Shown: positions 6,271 to 7,532 of the stretch, in pieces | Position numbering within the stretch: the stretch's first letter is position 1 | Layout: each line of letters opens with the position of its first letter | Source: Thermoplasmata archaeon | Lineage (GTDB): Archaea > Thermoplasmatota > Thermoplasmata > Thermoplasmatales > Thermoplasmataceae | Direction: 5' to 3' | NCBI GenBank assembly: GCA_021806345.1 | Contig: JAJZXP010000391.1 | Coordinates: 1-7,532 of the forward strand | DNA length: 7,532 nucleotides | Notes under the pieces: generated by a model | Told to the model about the DNA's origin: nothing | Database searches by the model: none | Seen by the model: only the letters and a program-made list of their open reading frames with translations | Translations under genes and position numbers: made by a program

Positions 6271-6576
6271 AGCCGGACTCGGTCGGGGGCATAGGCGCCC
6301 TCTGTTACCCGAAGTCTATATGCGGGGACGACAGTTCAGAGAGGCCAACCTGGCCTCTGGCAAGCCCTATTTGAACGTTGAGGTTTCGACCCAATGGATC
6401 GGTGGTTGTAAGAGTGCAACTCAAAGGAGATGTATTCTTGCATCCGTTTGTTAAACCCGCCAGGTCCGGAAGGGAGCAACGGTAAGCAGAACATTCGATG
6501 CTGTTGGAATTCGGGACTGAGCGAGAATAGGGAATAACTTGTCAGGACGTCAGGCCCAATCTGAACATGTCCGGTT
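6271..6576 (+). ncRNA. ffs: Archaeal signal recognition particle RNA (7S RNA)
   Basis: SRP RNA is the scaffold for SRP54 and SRP19 and directs nascent membrane and secreted proteins to the translocon. The S-domain is decisive: helix 8 at 6457-6482 has the universal CCAGGTCCGGAAGGGAGCA core with a GGAA tetraloop at 6468-6471. Helix 6 folds from 6403 to 6446 with an AAAG end loop at 6423-6426. Helix 1, an archaeal trait, pairs 6271-6278 with 6569-6576 over eight base pairs (one G-U) and sets both ends. In the 5' domain, helix 2 is 6282-6284/6327-6329, helix 3 is 6285-6290/6297-6302 and helix 4 is 6308-6311/6323-6326; CTGTTACCCGAA followed by TATATGCGGGG is like other archaeal 7S RNAs. Helix 5 includes 6334-6340/6560-6566, 6357-6364/6538-6545 and 6365-6371/6526-6532. 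The length of about 306 nt is normal, and the segment is richer in GC than its neighbours. Exact ends may differ by a few bases. Confidence 0.95.
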
Positions 6577-6587
6577 TAAGGTTAGAA

Positions 6588-7532
6588 ATGTTTAAGGCAA
6601 TACAGGATCCCGTGTGGGGATATTTGGAAATCCCTGAACAATTTATAAAGATCATCGATACGAAGGATTTTCAGAGACTGCACTGGATCAGACAGTTAGG
6701 CTTATGTTATCTGGTATATCCCGGTGCGGTTCACACAAGATTCCAGCACTCCCTTGGAACAATGCATCTCGCATCATTGTTTGGTGAAAAGTTAAACACT
6801 GAACACAAGACTGAACTGGCCCTATCAGCACTCTTGCACGATATTGGACATTTTCCGTTCAGCCATTCCTTTGAGGACTACTTCAAACAAACCATGAATA
6901 AGGATCACGAGTCAGTTGGAATAGACATAATAATGGGAAAAACAGAGGATCAGGCAGTCGCATTAGAGATAGAGAAAATCGGGGTAGACCCATCAGTTCT
7001 CGTCCACATTCTGAAAGGTGACAAACCTGAATTTTCAATTGAGAGCAGTATTGTCAGTGGATCACTGGATGCAGATGAAATGGACTATCTGGTCAGGGAC
7101 AGTTATTTCACCGGAGCCGGAAATTTATCCCTGAGTATCAAGAGATTAATAGACATAATCAGATCAGACGGCGATGAGCTTTACATAGAGGAGAAGGGTG
7201 TTACATCTGTTGAATCAATTCTCATATCCCGTTTATTGATGCACAAGTCAGTTTACTTCCACAAGACTGCCAAGATTGCTCAGAAGATGATCGAACGGAG
7301 TCTTTGGAGGTACAGTGGGACACCTGACAGTATTTACAGAACCACAGACGGTTTATTGCTGGAGAAATTAAAAAATGACAACAACTGTAAGGAAATAATC
7401 GATAACATCGAAAATCGCAGATTGCTAAAAATAATTTTTAAAACAGATAAAGTGAAGATGAATGAGAATGAAATTAGTGAAATTCTCAGGAAGCAATTTC
7501 CCGATTTGATTGTGGACTTCATTCCACCCCTC
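6588..7532 (+). CDS. HD-domain metal-dependent phosphohydrolase (COG1078/SAMHD1-like), cut by window edge
   Basis: Translated by hand from the ATG at 6588, the frame is open to base 7532 (315 codons, no stop seen), so the C-terminus is outside the window. The start DPVWGYLEIPE...IIDTKDFQRLHWIRQLG is typical of COG1078 HD hydrolases related to SAMHD1 and dGTPases. Metal ligands can be seen: His54 in HTRFQHSLG, His84-Asp85 in LLHDIGHFPFSH, and Asp161 in SGSLDADEMDYLVRDS. These enzymes hydrolyse phosphate esters, often (d)NTPs or other nucleotides; the substrate here is unknown. It is cytoplasmic, with no membrane segments. The ATG is only 11 bases after the end of SRP helix 1, has no TATA box at leaderless spacing, and has a weak AAGGT site five bases upstream, so it is probably transcribed through the SRP RNA gene. 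It is unlikely to be a Cas3 HD domain, since the surrounding motifs are those of COG1078 and no cas genes are near. Confidence 0.88.
   Translation, partial: MFKAIQDPVWGYLEIPEQFIKIIDTKDFQRLHWIRQLGLCYLVYPGAVHTRFQHSLGTMHLASLFGEKLNTEHKTELALSALLHDIGHFPFSHSFEDYFKQTMNKDHESVGIDIIMGKTEDQAVALEIEKIGVDPSVLVHILKGDKPEFSIESSIVSGSLDADEMDYLVRDSYFTGAGNLSLSIKRLIDIIRSDGDELYIEEKGVTSVESILISRLLMHKSVYFHKTAKIAQKMIERSLWRYSGTPDSIYRTTDGLLLEKLKNDNNCKEIIDNIENRRLLKIIFKTDKVKMNENEISEILRKQFPDLIVDFIPPL

Noticed and set aside
6263..6454. Plus-strand open frame of 63 codons overlapping the SRP RNA
   Set aside because: It lies wholly within the structured 7S RNA and its promoter edge; the translation is rich in Arg and Gly and resembles no protein, and the bases are explained by helices 1 to 8.
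6271..6576. RNase P RNA as an alternative identity for the structured RNA
   Set aside because: The conserved RNase P core (GAGGAAAGTCC-like) is not present, whereas the SRP helix 8 core and a closing helix 1 are.
6588..7532. HD protein as a Cas3-type HD nuclease or defence effector
   Set aside because: The N-terminal DPVWGYLEIPE block and the SLDADEMDYLVRDS motif are those of COG1078 housekeeping hydrolases, and there are no repeats, cas genes or partner genes nearby.

Overview
The window looks like chromosomal DNA from an archaeon, most likely of the Thermoplasmatales or a close relative. The signs are: an archaeal-type signal recognition particle (SRP) RNA with helix 1; an archaeal NOG1-type GTPase; the archaeal (UPF0284-like) form of CobT; AT-rich DNA with many AGA/AGG and ATA codons; and TATA-like boxes about 24-26 bases before start codons, as expected for leaderless transcripts. 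The order is inferred from style and not proven.

Layout. Bases 1-954, minus strand: a small DUF1059-type putative metal-binding protein followed after one base by NOG1, which runs off the left edge. Bases 1005-1751, minus strand: cobS, cobalamin synthase. Bases 1752-1796: a 45-bp divergent promoter region with one AT-rich box readable as TATA in both directions. Bases 1797-6214, plus strand: a tight run of four genes, cobD-like aminotransferase/decarboxylase, cobQ, cbiB and archaeal cobT, with overlaps of 14 and 11 bases and then a 12-base gap. Bases 6271-6576, plus strand: SRP (7S) RNA. Bases 6588-7532, plus strand: an HD-domain phosphohydrolase that runs off the right edge.

How the genes work together. 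The divergent cob genes cover most of the late, nucleotide-loop part of vitamin B12 biosynthesis. CobQ amidates the corrin ring to cobyric acid, CobD makes the aminopropanol phosphate arm, CbiB attaches it, CobT activates the lower-ligand base, and CobS joins the activated base to the activated corrinoid. Not in the window are the corrin-ring genes, the adenosyltransferase, the guanylyltransferase that makes adenosylcobinamide-GDP (CobY in archaea), and the final phosphatase. The outer genes (NOG1 in ribosome assembly, SRP RNA in protein targeting, the HD enzyme in probable nucleotide turnover) are housekeeping functions.

I see no mobile element, CRISPR array, tRNA or broken gene, and no gene-free stretch over 300 bases apart from the SRP RNA itself. 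I found no clearly new biological system. The points most worth a second look are the shared TATA box of the divergent cob genes, the details of the SRP RNA fold (an AAAG loop on helix 6 and a long 5'-domain loop-loop match), the HD gene lying 11 bases after the SRP RNA, and the DUF1059-NOG1 pair.
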